Positions 52,345-61,283 of a stretch of 64,000 nucleotides of DNA are shown one piece after another (position 1 is the first letter of the stretch; each line of letters opens with the position of its first letter). The notes beneath the pieces were generated by a model, which made no database searches, was not told where the DNA came from, and was given only the letters and a program-made list of their open reading frames with translations. The position numbers and the translations under genes were made by a program. This DNA comes from VXYL01 sp965116345 (lineage in GTDB: Bacteria > Pseudomonadota > Gammaproteobacteria > Pseudomonadales > Azotimanducaceae): contig OZ220680.1 in the NCBI GenBank assembly GCA_965116345.1, forward strand, positions 2,108,001 through 2,172,000, in the 5' to 3' direction.

Positions 52345-54711
52345 CTAGAACAACGTCATCTGCTTGTCGTCGCCGATGACCTGGTCGAAGTCGAGGTCCA
52401 AGGCGGCGAGGACGGGCTCGGCCACGGGACGGACCTGTTTGTCGAGATAGTGCTCACGGTCCGGTTCGTGCTCCAGGGCATCGAGCGGTTCCGGTCCGCC
52501 GACGGTGATGAGGTAGGAGACGACCCGACCCGGGTCGCGGGACTTGCGCGCTGCGGCCACGTGGGGCGGCGTGTTCGCCGTGTATTCGGTGGTCCGTTTA
52601 CGCAGTCCCTTGCGGTAGACGAGCTTGTCGTCGAGGTCGCCCCGGCGCAGCGCGACAGCGACTTTTTCGAGGTAGTCCCCCAGGGGCTCATCCGCGAACA
52701 GGCGCCGATAGAGTTCGCGCTGTACCCCCTTGGCCAGTTCCGTCCAATCCCGCCGAACCACTTCCATGCCCGTGAACTCGACCTCCGCCTGGCCGTCGAG
52801 CACCCCGGCGTAGCGCTTGCGCGCGCCGGCGCCGCCGTGCCGGACCGAAGGCAGGAAGAGCTTGAGGTAGAGCTTCTCGAACTCCATCTCCAGGCGGCTC
52901 GTCACCTGCCAAGACTCCCTCGCATATAGGTCGATGGCGTCGTTCAGCTCGGTCGCGAGGCGCGGACCGGCTTCCCGGGCACCGTCCGAGTCCATTCCCG
53001 AGCGGACGAAGACGCTGTCGGTGTCGCCGTAGAGCACGTCGAAACCACGCTCCTCGAACCAGGACTTGGACCACTGCAGGAGGTGCCGGCCCATACCCGT
53101 GACGGCGTTGGCGATGGCGACGTTGTGGAACCGGCAGGCAGGGGTGCCGAGCACGCCGTAGAAGGAGTTCATGAGGATCTTGATGGCCTGGGAGGCCACC
53201 GCGTCCCCGGACCGCTTGGCGGCTTCACGCTGGGGGAAAAGCTCGTCGAGCATGCTCGGCAGGATCGCCTCGTCGCGGCGGAAGGCGGCGTCCGGCGCGA
53301 CCCGGACCACCGCTTCGCCAGACTCGGGACGCGCAACGAAACCTAGTGGGTCGATGTTGAAGGTGCGGATCACGCTCGGGTAGAGACTCTTGAAGTCGAA
53401 TACCCAGACGTTCTCGTGAATGCCCGTCACCGGCTCGAAGACATGTCCGCCCGCCTGGTGCCGGGACACGCGGGCGTCGTCGGAACCCACCGTGGGTGCC
53501 ACGATCCGACGCTTCCTCAACGCCGCGAGGTAGCGGAAGTCGAACGACGCGATGCTCGCCGAGACCCGATCCGGGGTCATCCCCGTCAACCGGCTCCTGG
53601 CCACCGCGAGGTTGACCAGATCGAGCTTCTCGACAATCTCGAGCGCGAGGCGAGCGTCGGTGCGCGCGTAAGCGGCGAAGGTTTCGATGTCGTCCCGGTA
53701 GCGGGCAAGGATATCGTCGGCGCGGTTGCTGCTGCCGCCCATTTCCACCTTGCCCTCGCCGAGGACTTCACCCGCCACGCCATTGAGGGAGTAGTCGTCG
53801 AAGCGCATGAATGCGCCGCGCACCAGGTCCATGCCGTCGAGGACGAGCCGACCGGGAATGGACGCCTGGCCACTGCCGAAGTAGCCCCGTGCCGGGCGTA
53901 TCCGGACCGTGCCGGCATCGCGCCCGAGTTGAAAGGGGACGCGCACACGCTTGGCGATGCGATTCAATACGTTGAGGTCGAAATCGATCACGTTCCAACC
54001 CGTCAGGATGTCGGGATCGAGTTCGGCCACGCGGTCGACGAACGCCGTGAAGGCCTCGCGCTCGTCGACGCAGCCAATGGCGGACTCCGGCATTGGCCGG
54101 TCATCGGCATCGACGATGTACACCTCGTCCGCACCTAGCCCGTAGACGGAGATGGCGAGCATCTGCTTGGCGGTCGGATCGGTCTCGATGTCGAAGGAGA
54201 GCACCGACGGGGCTACCGCCACCTCTGCGGGGGTGAGAACCGGGTCGTCGTAGATCCGCGCGATCCGCTCGCCGGGCGTGAACGGTCCCGCGATCTCGCA
54301 GCCGCCGCGGATGTCGCGGTCGATCAGGTAGCGCACGGCGAAGCGGATATCCGCCTCGAAGGGCTCGACGCCATCCCTGCGCAGACGTTCGCGAAGGGCA
54401 ACCGTGTCCGCCGGCACGCCGACGTCCACGCGCACGACGCGCTCGCCCGCGAAGGTTCTGAGCGCCGTTTCGGATTGCCGCGCCGCGCCCTGCCGGTACG
54501 CCCGCTCGGCATCCCGGCGGCGCACGAAGAAGTGTGGCGACTGGCGATGGTCGCGAACGAGGAACGTGCCGCCCCGTTCGAGTATCCCGTAGAGGTGCAC
54601 CACCGACGCGCTCCCTTCAGTGCGTTCGGTGCGATAGCTCGCCTGGAGAATGAAGCCCCTTGCCGGACCCTCGTCGTCGGTGGTCGTATCGCCCCCTGCG
54701 GTTACCGCCAC
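52345..54711 (-). CDS. polB: DNA polymerase II
   Basis: A 788-residue family-B polymerase, usual length, with 3'-5' exonuclease. Exo I is SFDIETD near residue 171, the polymerase motifs are DFKSLYPSVIRTFNIDP (about 437), KILMNSFYGVLGT (about 511) and YGDTDSVFV (about 560). The C-terminal QMTLF resembles a beta-clamp binding motif (QxxLF). The start is GTG 54711, which lies inside the last codons of the upstream SDR gene; the long open frame further upstream is not polymerase-like. It serves in damage bypass or restart. Confidence 0.95.
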   Translation of the reverse strand: MAVTAGGDTTTDDEGPARGFILQASYRTERTEGSASVVHLYGILERGGTFLVRDHRQSPHFFVRRRDAERAYRQGAARQSETALRTFAGERVVRVDVGVPADTVALRERLRRDGVEPFEADIRFAVRYLIDRDIRGGCEIAGPFTPGERIARIYDDPVLTPAEVAVAPSVLSFDIETDPTAKQMLAISVYGLGADEVYIVDADDRPMPESAIGCVDEREAFTAFVDRVAELDPDILTGWNVIDFDLNVLNRIAKRVRVPFQLGRDAGTVRIRPARGYFGSGQASIPGRLVLDGMDLVRGAFMRFDDYSLNGVAGEVLGEGKVEMGGSSNRADDILARYRDDIETFAAYARTDARLALEIVEKLDLVNLAVARSRLTGMTPDRVSASIASFDFRYLAALRKRRIVAPTVGSDDARVSRHQAGGHVFEPVTGIHENVWVFDFKSLYPSVIRTFNIDPLGFVARPESGEAVVRVAPDAAFRRDEAILPSMLDELFPQREAAKRSGDAVASQAIKILMNSFYGVLGTPACRFHNVAIANAVTGMGRHLLQWSKSWFEERGFDVLYGDTDSVFVRSGMDSDGAREAGPRLATELNDAIDLYARESWQVTSRLEMEFEKLYLKLFLPSVRHGGAGARKRYAGVLDGQAEVEFTGMEVVRRDWTELAKGVQRELYRRLFADEPLGDYLEKVAVALRRGDLDDKLVYRKGLRKRTTEYTANTPPHVAAARKSRDPGRVVSYLITVGGPEPLDALEHEPDREHYLDKQVRPVAEPVLAALDLDFDQVIGDDKQMTLF

Positions 54712-55484
54712 ATGTGGGTGCCACCGCAGACGGCGATGGCCTGACCGGTGATGTACGAGCTCGCCGGCGCCGCCAGGAACACGGCAATGCCCTTGAGATC
54801 GTCCGACTCGCCGAGGCGCCGGAGCGGCGTGTTGGTCTCGGCGTTGCGCTTCGCGCCCTCGTTGTCCCACAACGCGCGGGCGAAGTCCGTCTTGATGAGT
54901 CCGGGACAGATCGCGTTCACGCGCACGCCGCCCGGACCGTATTCCAAGGCCAGGTTGCGCACCAGGGCGATGTCGGCGAGCTTCGAGATGGCATACGTGC
55001 CGAGCGTGAGCGACGGTGTGAACGCGCCGGTGCTCGCGGTGATCATGATCGAACCGCCGCCGGCGGCGACCATGTCGGGTGCCACCATTTGCGCGAGCCA
55101 ATGGTTGGAACGCACGTTGGAGTTCATGATCTTGTCGAACGCCGAGTCCGGAATCTCGGACATGGGCCCGTAGTAGGGATTGATCCCCGCGTTCGCGACC
55201 AGGATGTCGATAGGGCCTAAACGGTCCCGGGTCTCGGCGACCAGCGCCTCGAGCTGCTCCTTGTAGCCGATGTTGCAGGCCACCGGGATCGCGGCCTCGT
55301 CACCGCATTTGGCGTTGATCTGCTCGCAGGCGGCCTCGCACTGGTCGAGCTTGCGGCTCGACACCACGATCCGGGCGCCGTGTTCCGCCAAGCCCTCGGC
55401 CATGGCCAGACCCATGCCTTTCGATGCGCCCGTCAGCAGGGCGACTTTGCCGGTGAGATCGAAGATGTTGGTTGCAACCGCCAT
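54702..55484 (-). CDS. Short-chain dehydrogenase/reductase
   Basis: A 260-residue classical SDR. The cofactor motif is TGASKGMGLAMA (about residues 18-29), NAG lies in ILVANAGINP, the catalytic Ser in MITASTGAF and YxxxK in TYAISKLADIALVR. The chain ends VCGGTHMWR. ATG 55484. Its end overlaps the GTG start of polB by 10 nt, so the polymerase may be translated by coupling to this gene. The substrate is unknown. Confidence 0.92.
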   Translation of the reverse strand: MAVATNIFDLTGKVALLTGASKGMGLAMAEGLAEHGARIVVSSRKLDQCEAACEQINAKCGDEAAIPVACNIGYKEQLEALVAETRDRLGPIDILVANAGINPYYGPMSEIPDSAFDKIMNSNVRSNHWLAQMVAPDMVAAGGGSIMITASTGAFTPSLTLGTYAISKLADIALVRNLALEYGPGGVRVNAICPGLIKTDFARALWDNEGAKRNAETNTPLRRLGESDDLKGIAVFLAAPASSYITGQAIAVCGGTHMWR

Positions 55485-55659
55485 GAAAAGAGACTCCGCC
55501 AGATGAACCGCACAGATTATCGGCTCCGGGTGAGCGGTGCTAGGCTGGCGTTCTTCGCGGTTCCTCTGCGGCCGCGTTGAAGTTCGCTTCGCGGACTTCG
55601 GTGCGGCTCTGAACTTGCCTACAATGGGACGGACAGGGGGCACTTCGAGGACATCGCCA

Positions 55660-56457
55660 ATGAACCCGGTCGTAACCGAGACCGACCGTCGCGACTTCGA
55701 CCGCCACGGGTTCGTCGTGCTCGAATCGGTGATCGACGCGGCCACGCTCGACATCCTGCGCGAGGAGTGCGCCGTCTTCGTCGCCCGCACCGACGCCTGG
55801 CTCGACGACCGCGGCATCGACACGTTCGGCATCACCCACCGGGGCAAGCGCTACTTCATCCCCAACCGCTACCGCGACAGTGATCGCATGCGTCGGTTCG
55901 TCTACGGCGAGGCGATGCGCGCCATCACGACGGCTTTTCTCGGCGACACGGTTTTGCTGTTCAACGAGCAGTGGGTCGTGAAGGGCGCAGAACAGGGCAT
56001 GAAGTTCGCGTGGCACCAAGACTCCGGCTACGTCAACTTCCGCGATCCCGGCAACACGCACGAACCCTACCTGACCTGCTGGACCGCCCTCGACGACATG
56101 ACCCGGGAGAACGGCACCATCTCGGTCATGCCCCACGAACGGGTGGGGTCGCGGGAAAAGGTGTTCGCCCACCGGGCCGAGCCCGGCACCAACGATCTGA
56201 TCGGCTACGAGGGCGACGATCCGGGCGTGCTCATCGAGGCGCCGGCCGGCAGCGTCGCGGTGTTCTCGAGCACGAGCCTGCACCGGAGCGACGCCAACAC
56301 CACGACGCGACTACGCCGCGCGTATCTGACGCAATACACACGGGAGCCCTTGAGGTCATCCAACGGCGATCTCTGGGGGCAGGCGGTACCGTTCGTCGCC
56401 GACGGCCGGTTTGTCTACGACCCTGCGTCCGACGTCGCCACACGCGGATCCCGCTAG
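55660..56457 (+). CDS. Phytanoyl-CoA dioxygenase (PhyH) family protein, third copy
   Basis: A 265-residue Fe(II)/2-oxoglutarate oxygenase. The triad is His119 and Asp121 in AWHQDSGYV and His208 in TSLHRSDANT, with the 2-oxoglutarate Arg in TTRLRRAYL. ATG 55660 follows GAGG. It converges with the downstream SDR (4-nt gap). It resembles the ectoine hydroxylase/phytanoyl group but is distinct from the pair at 31-33 kb. Confidence 0.9.
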   Translation: MNPVVTETDRRDFDRHGFVVLESVIDAATLDILREECAVFVARTDAWLDDRGIDTFGITHRGKRYFIPNRYRDSDRMRRFVYGEAMRAITTAFLGDTVLLFNEQWVVKGAEQGMKFAWHQDSGYVNFRDPGNTHEPYLTCWTALDDMTRENGTISVMPHERVGSREKVFAHRAEPGTNDLIGYEGDDPGVLIEAPAGSVAVFSSTSLHRSDANTTTRLRRAYLTQYTREPLRSSNGDLWGQAVPFVADGRFVYDPASDVATRGSR

Positions 56458-56461
56458 GAGA

Positions 56462-57169
56462 TCACTTCGTCCGCGTAGGAAGGCCCTGGCTGACGCGGAT
56501 CTCCATGGTGTGCGCCGTTGCGGGTTGGGTCGCGAGGAATACCGCCGCGTCCGCGATGTCCTCCGCCTGGATCAGCGAATCCGGATCCTCGTCGGGGAAT
56601 CCCTCGGTGCGCATGCGGGAGACGGTCGCGTCCGGGAGGACGACATGGGAGCGGATGCCCTGGTGGAGATACTCCGCCACCAGCGTCTTCGTGAACCCCA
56701 TCACACCATGTTTCGACGCTGCATAGGCCGAACGATTGCGCGGCCCGACCACGCCGGCGCCGGATGAAATGTTGATGATGCAGCCGCTGCCCTGGTCCAG
56801 CATCGACGGCAACGCGTACTTGGTACACAGGAACAGCCCGCGCAGGTTGACGTTCATGACGTGGTCCCAGTCCTGGGCCGGCAGTTCATGAACCGGCAGC
56901 CTGGCCACCGCACCGGCGTTGTTCACCAGGATGTCGATACGTCCATAGGCGTCGACTGTCGAGTCGATCATCCTGCGGATGTCCGCCTCGTCGGCGACGT
57001 CGCAGGGAATCGCCATGCCACCGATCTCCGACGCCACGGCGTCGATCTCGTCGACGCTCCGCGCCGAGCAGACGACTGCAGCCCCCTCCCGCGCGAACGC
57101 CTCGGCTATGGCCTTGCCGATCCCGCGGCCCGCGCCGGTGACGATCGCCACTTTGTCCTCTAGTCGCAT
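56462..57169 (-). CDS. Short-chain dehydrogenase/reductase
   Basis: A 235-residue classical SDR of the FabG type. Cofactor motif TGAGRGIGKAIA (about residues 11-22), NNAG in ILVNNAGAVA, Ser in INISSGAGVV, and YAASK in SAYAASKHGVMGF. ATG 57169. It converges with the third PhyH gene. It probably oxidises or reduces a hydroxyacyl or alcohol group; no specific pathway is visible. Confidence 0.93.
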   Translation of the reverse strand: MRLEDKVAIVTGAGRGIGKAIAEAFAREGAAVVCSARSVDEIDAVASEIGGMAIPCDVADEADIRRMIDSTVDAYGRIDILVNNAGAVARLPVHELPAQDWDHVMNVNLRGLFLCTKYALPSMLDQGSGCIINISSGAGVVGPRNRSAYAASKHGVMGFTKTLVAEYLHQGIRSHVVLPDATVSRMRTEGFPDEDPDSLIQAEDIADAAVFLATQPATAHTMEIRVSQGLPTRTK

Positions 57170-57285
57170 TCAGAAGCTCCGATCACACGAAACCGCGAAG
57201 TGTGGGGAAGCGTCCTGCTGGCCGCAAGCGACCAACGCACTCACACGTCGGGAATGATGTGGGCGGCTTCCAGGGTGCCTCCGAC

Positions 57286-57687
57286 TCACTCGGGAACCGA
57301 CCAGTCTTCGACAAGTAGGCCGCGGACCCGTTCGAACTCACGGGTGTTCGCTGTCACCAACACCAGTCCGCGCGCACGCGCCTGGCCGGCAATCAGGAGG
57401 TCGTACGGACCGATGGGCTGACCGGCGGTCTCGAGTCGTGCCCGTATCTCCCCTGCAGCGCGAGCATCCTCCGCGCTGAAGGGAACCACCTCGAATTCCA
57501 TTCGGTCGAGCAATTCGACATTGCGCTCTGCACGTTGGCTCTTGTACGCCCCATAGTAGAGTTCATAGGCAACCGGCGCCGGCAGGCCGATCTCGCCGGG
57601 ATCGTGGCGCCGAACGCGGTCGTCGAGCGATGGCGACGTCCTGTTGAGCAGGGCGATGCAAGCATTGGTATCGAGAACGTAGCGCAT
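57286..57687 (-). CDS. vapC: VapC family PIN-domain toxin
   Basis: A 133-residue PIN nuclease that cleaves tRNA or rRNA. Acidic active-site residues are the Asp of YVLDTNACIALL, the Glu of VAYELYYGAYKS, the Asp of IGPYDLLIAGQA and the terminal motif LVTANTREFERV. It is translated directly after vapB (TGATG overlap). Confidence 0.94.
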   Translation of the reverse strand: MRYVLDTNACIALLNRTSPSLDDRVRRHDPGEIGLPAPVAYELYYGAYKSQRAERNVELLDRMEFEVVPFSAEDARAAGEIRARLETAGQPIGPYDLLIAGQARARGLVLVTANTREFERVRGLLVEDWSVPE

Positions 57688-57935
57688 CAGTCGAACGCGC
57701 GGTCGATCCGCGAACTATCCGCAAGAGGGGGTTGGTTCCGACCCTCGGAAAAGAAGTCCTCGGAGAACTCGCCCGCGATTTCATTGAGCCATCGCCAGTC
57801 CGAAGCCATGGGCTCAAGGATCACGGCGGTGCCCTGCTTGCGTATCCATACCTCCTCGCCTTCAATTCTGAAGTCCTTGGGAAGGCGTACGGCCTGTGAA
57901 CGACCCGACCAGAAGAGTTTCGCCGTCTTCGACAT
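57687..57935 (-). CDS. vapB: VapB family antitoxin
   Basis: An 82-residue antitoxin with an AbrB/SpoVT-like DNA-binding N-terminus (TAKLFWSGRSQAVRLPKDFR) and a C-terminal toxin-binding tail containing WLNEIAGEFSEDFF. ATG 57935 follows TGAGG. The tandem 13-mers upstream are the probable operator for its autorepression with VapC. Confidence 0.93.
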   Translation of the reverse strand: MSKTAKLFWSGRSQAVRLPKDFRIEGEEVWIRKQGTAVILEPMASDWRWLNEIAGEFSEDFFSEGRNQPPLADSSRIDRAFD

Positions 57936-58250
57936 CCGGCATCCTCATTGATACATACCATTGATATATACCATGTGTCTGAGTTGCCGTTCAACCGAAA
58001 CGCGGTTCGTCGGTGTGTCGGCCGCCGTATTGGCAGGCTGGACCCATGGTTCCATCCGGCACTATGACTACTGCGCCGATCCCGGTAGCATCGGCAGCTT
58101 GCCGTAGGACCGCAGGGAGAGGGGTCTCGCCGGATGCGGCAAGGCGATCCGGCGGATTCGTGTCCCGCGAGCGGGCGCGTCGACGCAGAGCCGATATCCA
58201 GACCGAGCGGCAAAGGCGCCCGACAAGAGCCCGACAAGGTGGGGAGGTAG
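57936..58250. other. Divergent gap between vapBC and yejB
   Basis: Holds the vapBC promoter/operator at its left end and a strong ribosome binding site (GGGGAGG) just before yejB. No remnant of a solute-binding-protein gene (yejA) was recognised in it. Confidence 0.5.
57948..57994 (-). promoter_or_regulatory. vapBC promoter and tandem 13-mer operator
   Basis: Written on the plus strand, TTGATACATACCA (57948-57960) and TTGATATATACCA (57961-57973) are tandem copies with one difference. On the minus strand a -35-like TTGAAC (57994-57989), an 18-nt spacer and TATATA (57970-57965) fit a promoter whose -10 lies within the second repeat. A repressor bound to the 13-mers would block it. Confidence 0.55.
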
Positions 58251-59348
58251 ATGGGCCGTTACATCCTGCGCAGAATGATGCTGATCGTGCCGACGTTGTT
58301 CGGCATCCTGCTGCTGACCTTCGTGATCGCCCAGTTTGCGCCGGGCGGCCCCATCGAGCAGATCATCGCCAGGGCGACGATGGGCAACGTGTCGACCACC
58401 TCGAACTTCAGCGGCGGCGGTGGCGATGCCGGCGTCAGTTCGCAGGCCATGGACCAGACGCTCACCGGCGGCGACAACCTCGGCACGTACGGTCTCGATC
58501 CGGAAATGCTCGCGGATCTCGAAAAGCAGTTCGGCTTCGACAAGCCGGTCCATGTGCGCTTCTTCACCATGGTGGGGAACTACCTGACGTTCGACTTCGG
58601 CGAGAGCTATTTTCAGGACCGGCCGGTGATCGAGCTCATCATCGAACGGATGCCCGTGTCGATCTCCCTCGGACTGTGGTCGCTGCTCATCATCTACGGG
58701 ATATCGATTCCGCTCGGTGTCGCCAAGGCGGTGCGCGACGGCACCGCGTTCGACTTCTGGACCAGTACGGTGATCTTCGTCGGCTACGCCATCCCCGGCT
58801 TCATCCTGGCGATCCTGCTGATCATCCTGTTCGCCGGTGGCAATTACTTCGACATCTTCCCGTTGCGCGGACTCACCTCGGAGAATTGGAGTGAACTCAG
58901 CTTCTTCGGCAAGATCGGCGACTACTTCTGGCACCTCGCCATGCCGCTGACCGCGCTCACCGTGGGCGGTTTCGCGACACTGTCGATGCTGACCAAGAAT
59001 TCCTTTCTCGAGGAGATCAGCAAGCAGTTCGTGCTGACCGCGCGCGCCAAAGGCTTGACCGAACGGCGCGTGCTCTACGGCCACGTGTTCCGCAACGCCA
59101 TGCTGATCGTCATCGCCGGCTTTCCCTCGGCGTTCGTCGGGATCTTCTTCTACGGCAGTGTTCTCGTCGAAGTGATCTTCTCCCTCGAGGGCATGGGGCT
59201 CTTGTCGTACGACGCCCTCATCAAACGGGACTACCCGATTCTCTTCGGCTCCCTGTTCATGTTCGGGATGGTGGGGCTGGTCATGCACCTGGTCGGCGAT
59301 CTCACCTACGTGCTGGTCGATCCCCGCATCGACTTCGAGGCGCGGTGA
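58251..59348 (+). CDS. yejB: Peptide ABC transporter permease, YejB type
   Basis: A 365-residue inner-membrane permease (binding-protein-dependent transport, DppB/OppB class). It begins MGRYILRRMMLIVPTLFGIL and has the long loop after the first helix seen in YejB. The EAA-loop segment that contacts the ATPase is FVLTARAKGLTERRVLYGHV. About six membrane helices. It forms a pair with yejE (1-nt gap). Confidence 0.93.
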   Translation: MGRYILRRMMLIVPTLFGILLLTFVIAQFAPGGPIEQIIARATMGNVSTTSNFSGGGGDAGVSSQAMDQTLTGGDNLGTYGLDPEMLADLEKQFGFDKPVHVRFFTMVGNYLTFDFGESYFQDRPVIELIIERMPVSISLGLWSLLIIYGISIPLGVAKAVRDGTAFDFWTSTVIFVGYAIPGFILAILLIILFAGGNYFDIFPLRGLTSENWSELSFFGKIGDYFWHLAMPLTALTVGGFATLSMLTKNSFLEEISKQFVLTARAKGLTERRVLYGHVFRNAMLIVIAGFPSAFVGIFFYGSVLVEVIFSLEGMGLLSYDALIKRDYPILFGSLFMFGMVGLVMHLVGDLTYVLVDPRIDFEAR

Positions 59349-59349
59349 C

Positions 59350-60399
59350 GTGTTACCCATCTCGCCCATCAATCGCCGCCGGCTGAGCAACTTCAAGGCG
59401 AACCGCCGGGGCTACTATTCCATGTGGATATTCCTCGCCCTGTTCGTCGCCTCGCTGTTCGCGGAGTTCATCGCCAACGACAAACCTATCGTCGTCCGTC
59501 TGAACGGCGAGTGGTTCTTCCCCGCATACGAGTTCGTGACCGAGGCCGAGCTCGGCGGCGAGCTGCCCATTGAAGCCGACTACGCCGACCCGTACGTCAA
59601 GGATCTCATCGAGAAGGGCGACGGCTGGACGATCAATCCGCCCATCCGCTACAGCTACGACTCCATCGACCTCTACATCGACAGTTCGGCACCGGCCCAT
59701 CCCTCCGGCCAGCATTGGCTCGGCACCGACGACAGCGCCAAGGACACCCTCGGGCGGCTGATCTACGGATTCCGCCTGTCGGTGCTGTTCGGCCTCACGC
59801 TGACCCTGATCAGTTCCTGCATCGGCATCGCCGTCGGTGCGCTGCAAGGCTACTTCGGCGGCCTCGTGGATCTCATCGGCCAGCGTTTCGTGGAAATCTG
59901 GTCCTCCCTGCCGATCCTGTTGATCCTCATCATCCTCGCGAGCATCTTCCAACCCAACGTGTTCCTGCTGCTCGGCATCCTTGTGTTCTTCAGTTGGATG
60001 TCGCTCGTCGGCGTCGTGCGGGCGGAGTTCCTGCGCGCGCGCAACTTCGACTACGTGCGAGCGGCGCGGTCGCTGGGCGTGTCCAACCTCACCATCATGT
60101 GGCGCCACGTATTGCCGAACGCCATGGTCGCGACGCTGACCTTCGTGCCGTTCATCCTGAGTGGCGCGGTGACCACTCTCACGGCCCTGGACTTCCTCGG
60201 TTTCGGCTTGCCCGCCGGATCCCCCTCGCTAGGTGAGCTGCTCGCCCAAGGCAAGAACAACGTCCACGCGCCGTGGCTCGGCCTCACCGGTTTCTTCACC
60301 CTGGCCGTCCTGCTGACCCTGCTGATCTTCGTCGGCGAAGCCGCCCGCGACGCGCTGGACCCGCGACGCACGATGAAGGATCCGTTCTTGGCGTCGTAA
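59350..60399 (+). CDS. yejE: Peptide ABC transporter permease, YejE type
   Basis: A 349-residue permease of the DppC/OppC class. A long periplasmic segment after the first helix (residues 35-130, with IRYSYDSIDLYIDSSAP and GQHWLGTDDSAKD) is typical of YejE. The EAA-loop is YVRAARSLGVSNLTIMWRHV. GTG 59350. The ATPase (yejF) and binding protein (yejA) are not adjacent, so the pair must use partners encoded elsewhere, or is incomplete. Confidence 0.93.
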   Translation: MLPISPINRRRLSNFKANRRGYYSMWIFLALFVASLFAEFIANDKPIVVRLNGEWFFPAYEFVTEAELGGELPIEADYADPYVKDLIEKGDGWTINPPIRYSYDSIDLYIDSSAPAHPSGQHWLGTDDSAKDTLGRLIYGFRLSVLFGLTLTLISSCIGIAVGALQGYFGGLVDLIGQRFVEIWSSLPILLILIILASIFQPNVFLLLGILVFFSWMSLVGVVRAEFLRARNFDYVRAARSLGVSNLTIMWRHVLPNAMVATLTFVPFILSGAVTTLTALDFLGFGLPAGSPSLGELLAQGKNNVHAPWLGLTGFFTLAVLLTLLIFVGEAARDALDPRRTMKDPFLAS

Positions 60400-60407
60400 G
60401 GTCGCCG

Positions 60408-61283
60408 CTACGGTCCGCAGGGACGGCCCGAGATGCGGGCGAGGGTTTCCTCCAGGCTCGTGAGCTGGATTCCGAGTGCCGCCGATGCGGGCTCGGGATC
60501 GATGTCGTCGTCGTGGTCGAGAACGCCCAGCATGGCCCGGGTCACCGGCGGGTTCCGGCTGACCACCTCGATAGTCGCGGCAAGGCATACGCCGACCCAC
60601 AAGGGCAGCGACATCGTCCTCGTGCCTACCGTCGACGCGGCCTTGACCAGGTCCCCGCGACTCAGTGAGCGCGGTCCCGCCAGTTCGACGACTCCCGTGG
60701 GACCTCCCGGTGCGAGACCCGCGAGGATGGCGTCGACCACATCGCCGGCGTAGATCGGCTGTTCCCGACTCGCCGCCCGGAAGGTCACGTTGAACCCACG
60801 CGAAGCGCTGGCAAGGAGCGACCGACTCGCGATGTCGCCTTCGCCGAGCACCATGGGCACGCGCAGCACGAGACTCGGCACGGGCGAAGCGAGCAGCAGC
60901 GTCTCGGCCTGCGCCTTGGACGCGAGGCAGGGATTGGGCGAGTGTTCGTCGGCACCGAGAATGGACAGGTAGACGATGCGCTCGACGCCGCGTGACGTGG
61001 CTGCCTGCAGGAGCGCTCGCGTCGCGTCGACGTGCGCGGTCCGGTAGCTCGACCCCGCGCCTTCCTTGATGATGCCGACCAGGTGTACGACAGCCGAGCA
61101 GTCGGTACAGGCGTCGGCCAGGGCATCCGCATCGGTGTAGTCGACGATGCGGACATCCCCGTGATCGTCGAGCACGTCCGCGGCGCGCCGCGAGCGGACC
61201 ACGGCGCGCACCGGATCGTCGATGGCTTCGACCAGGCGCCGGCCCAGATGGCCGTTCGCGCCCGTGACCAGAACCCGCCTCAC
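60408..61283 (-). CDS. NmrA-like atypical SDR family protein
   Basis: A 291-residue NAD(P)-binding protein. The cofactor motif is VLVTGANGHLGRRLVEAI at the N-terminus. The catalytic Tyr of classical SDRs is absent (YLSILGADE with downstream CLASKAQAE), as in NmrA/atypical members. GTG 61283 overlaps the stop of the upstream gene (GTGA), so it is co-translated with the BtrH-like gene. It may act as a reductase, isomerase or redox sensor. Confidence 0.82.
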   Translation of the reverse strand: MRRVLVTGANGHLGRRLVEAIDDPVRAVVRSRRAADVLDDHGDVRIVDYTDADALADACTDCSAVVHLVGIIKEGAGSSYRTAHVDATRALLQAATSRGVERIVYLSILGADEHSPNPCLASKAQAETLLLASPVPSLVLRVPMVLGEGDIASRSLLASASRGFNVTFRAASREQPIYAGDVVDAILAGLAPGGPTGVVELAGPRSLSRGDLVKAASTVGTRTMSLPLWVGVCLAATIEVVSRNPPVTRAMLGVLDHDDDIDPEPASAALGIQLTSLEETLARISGRPCGP

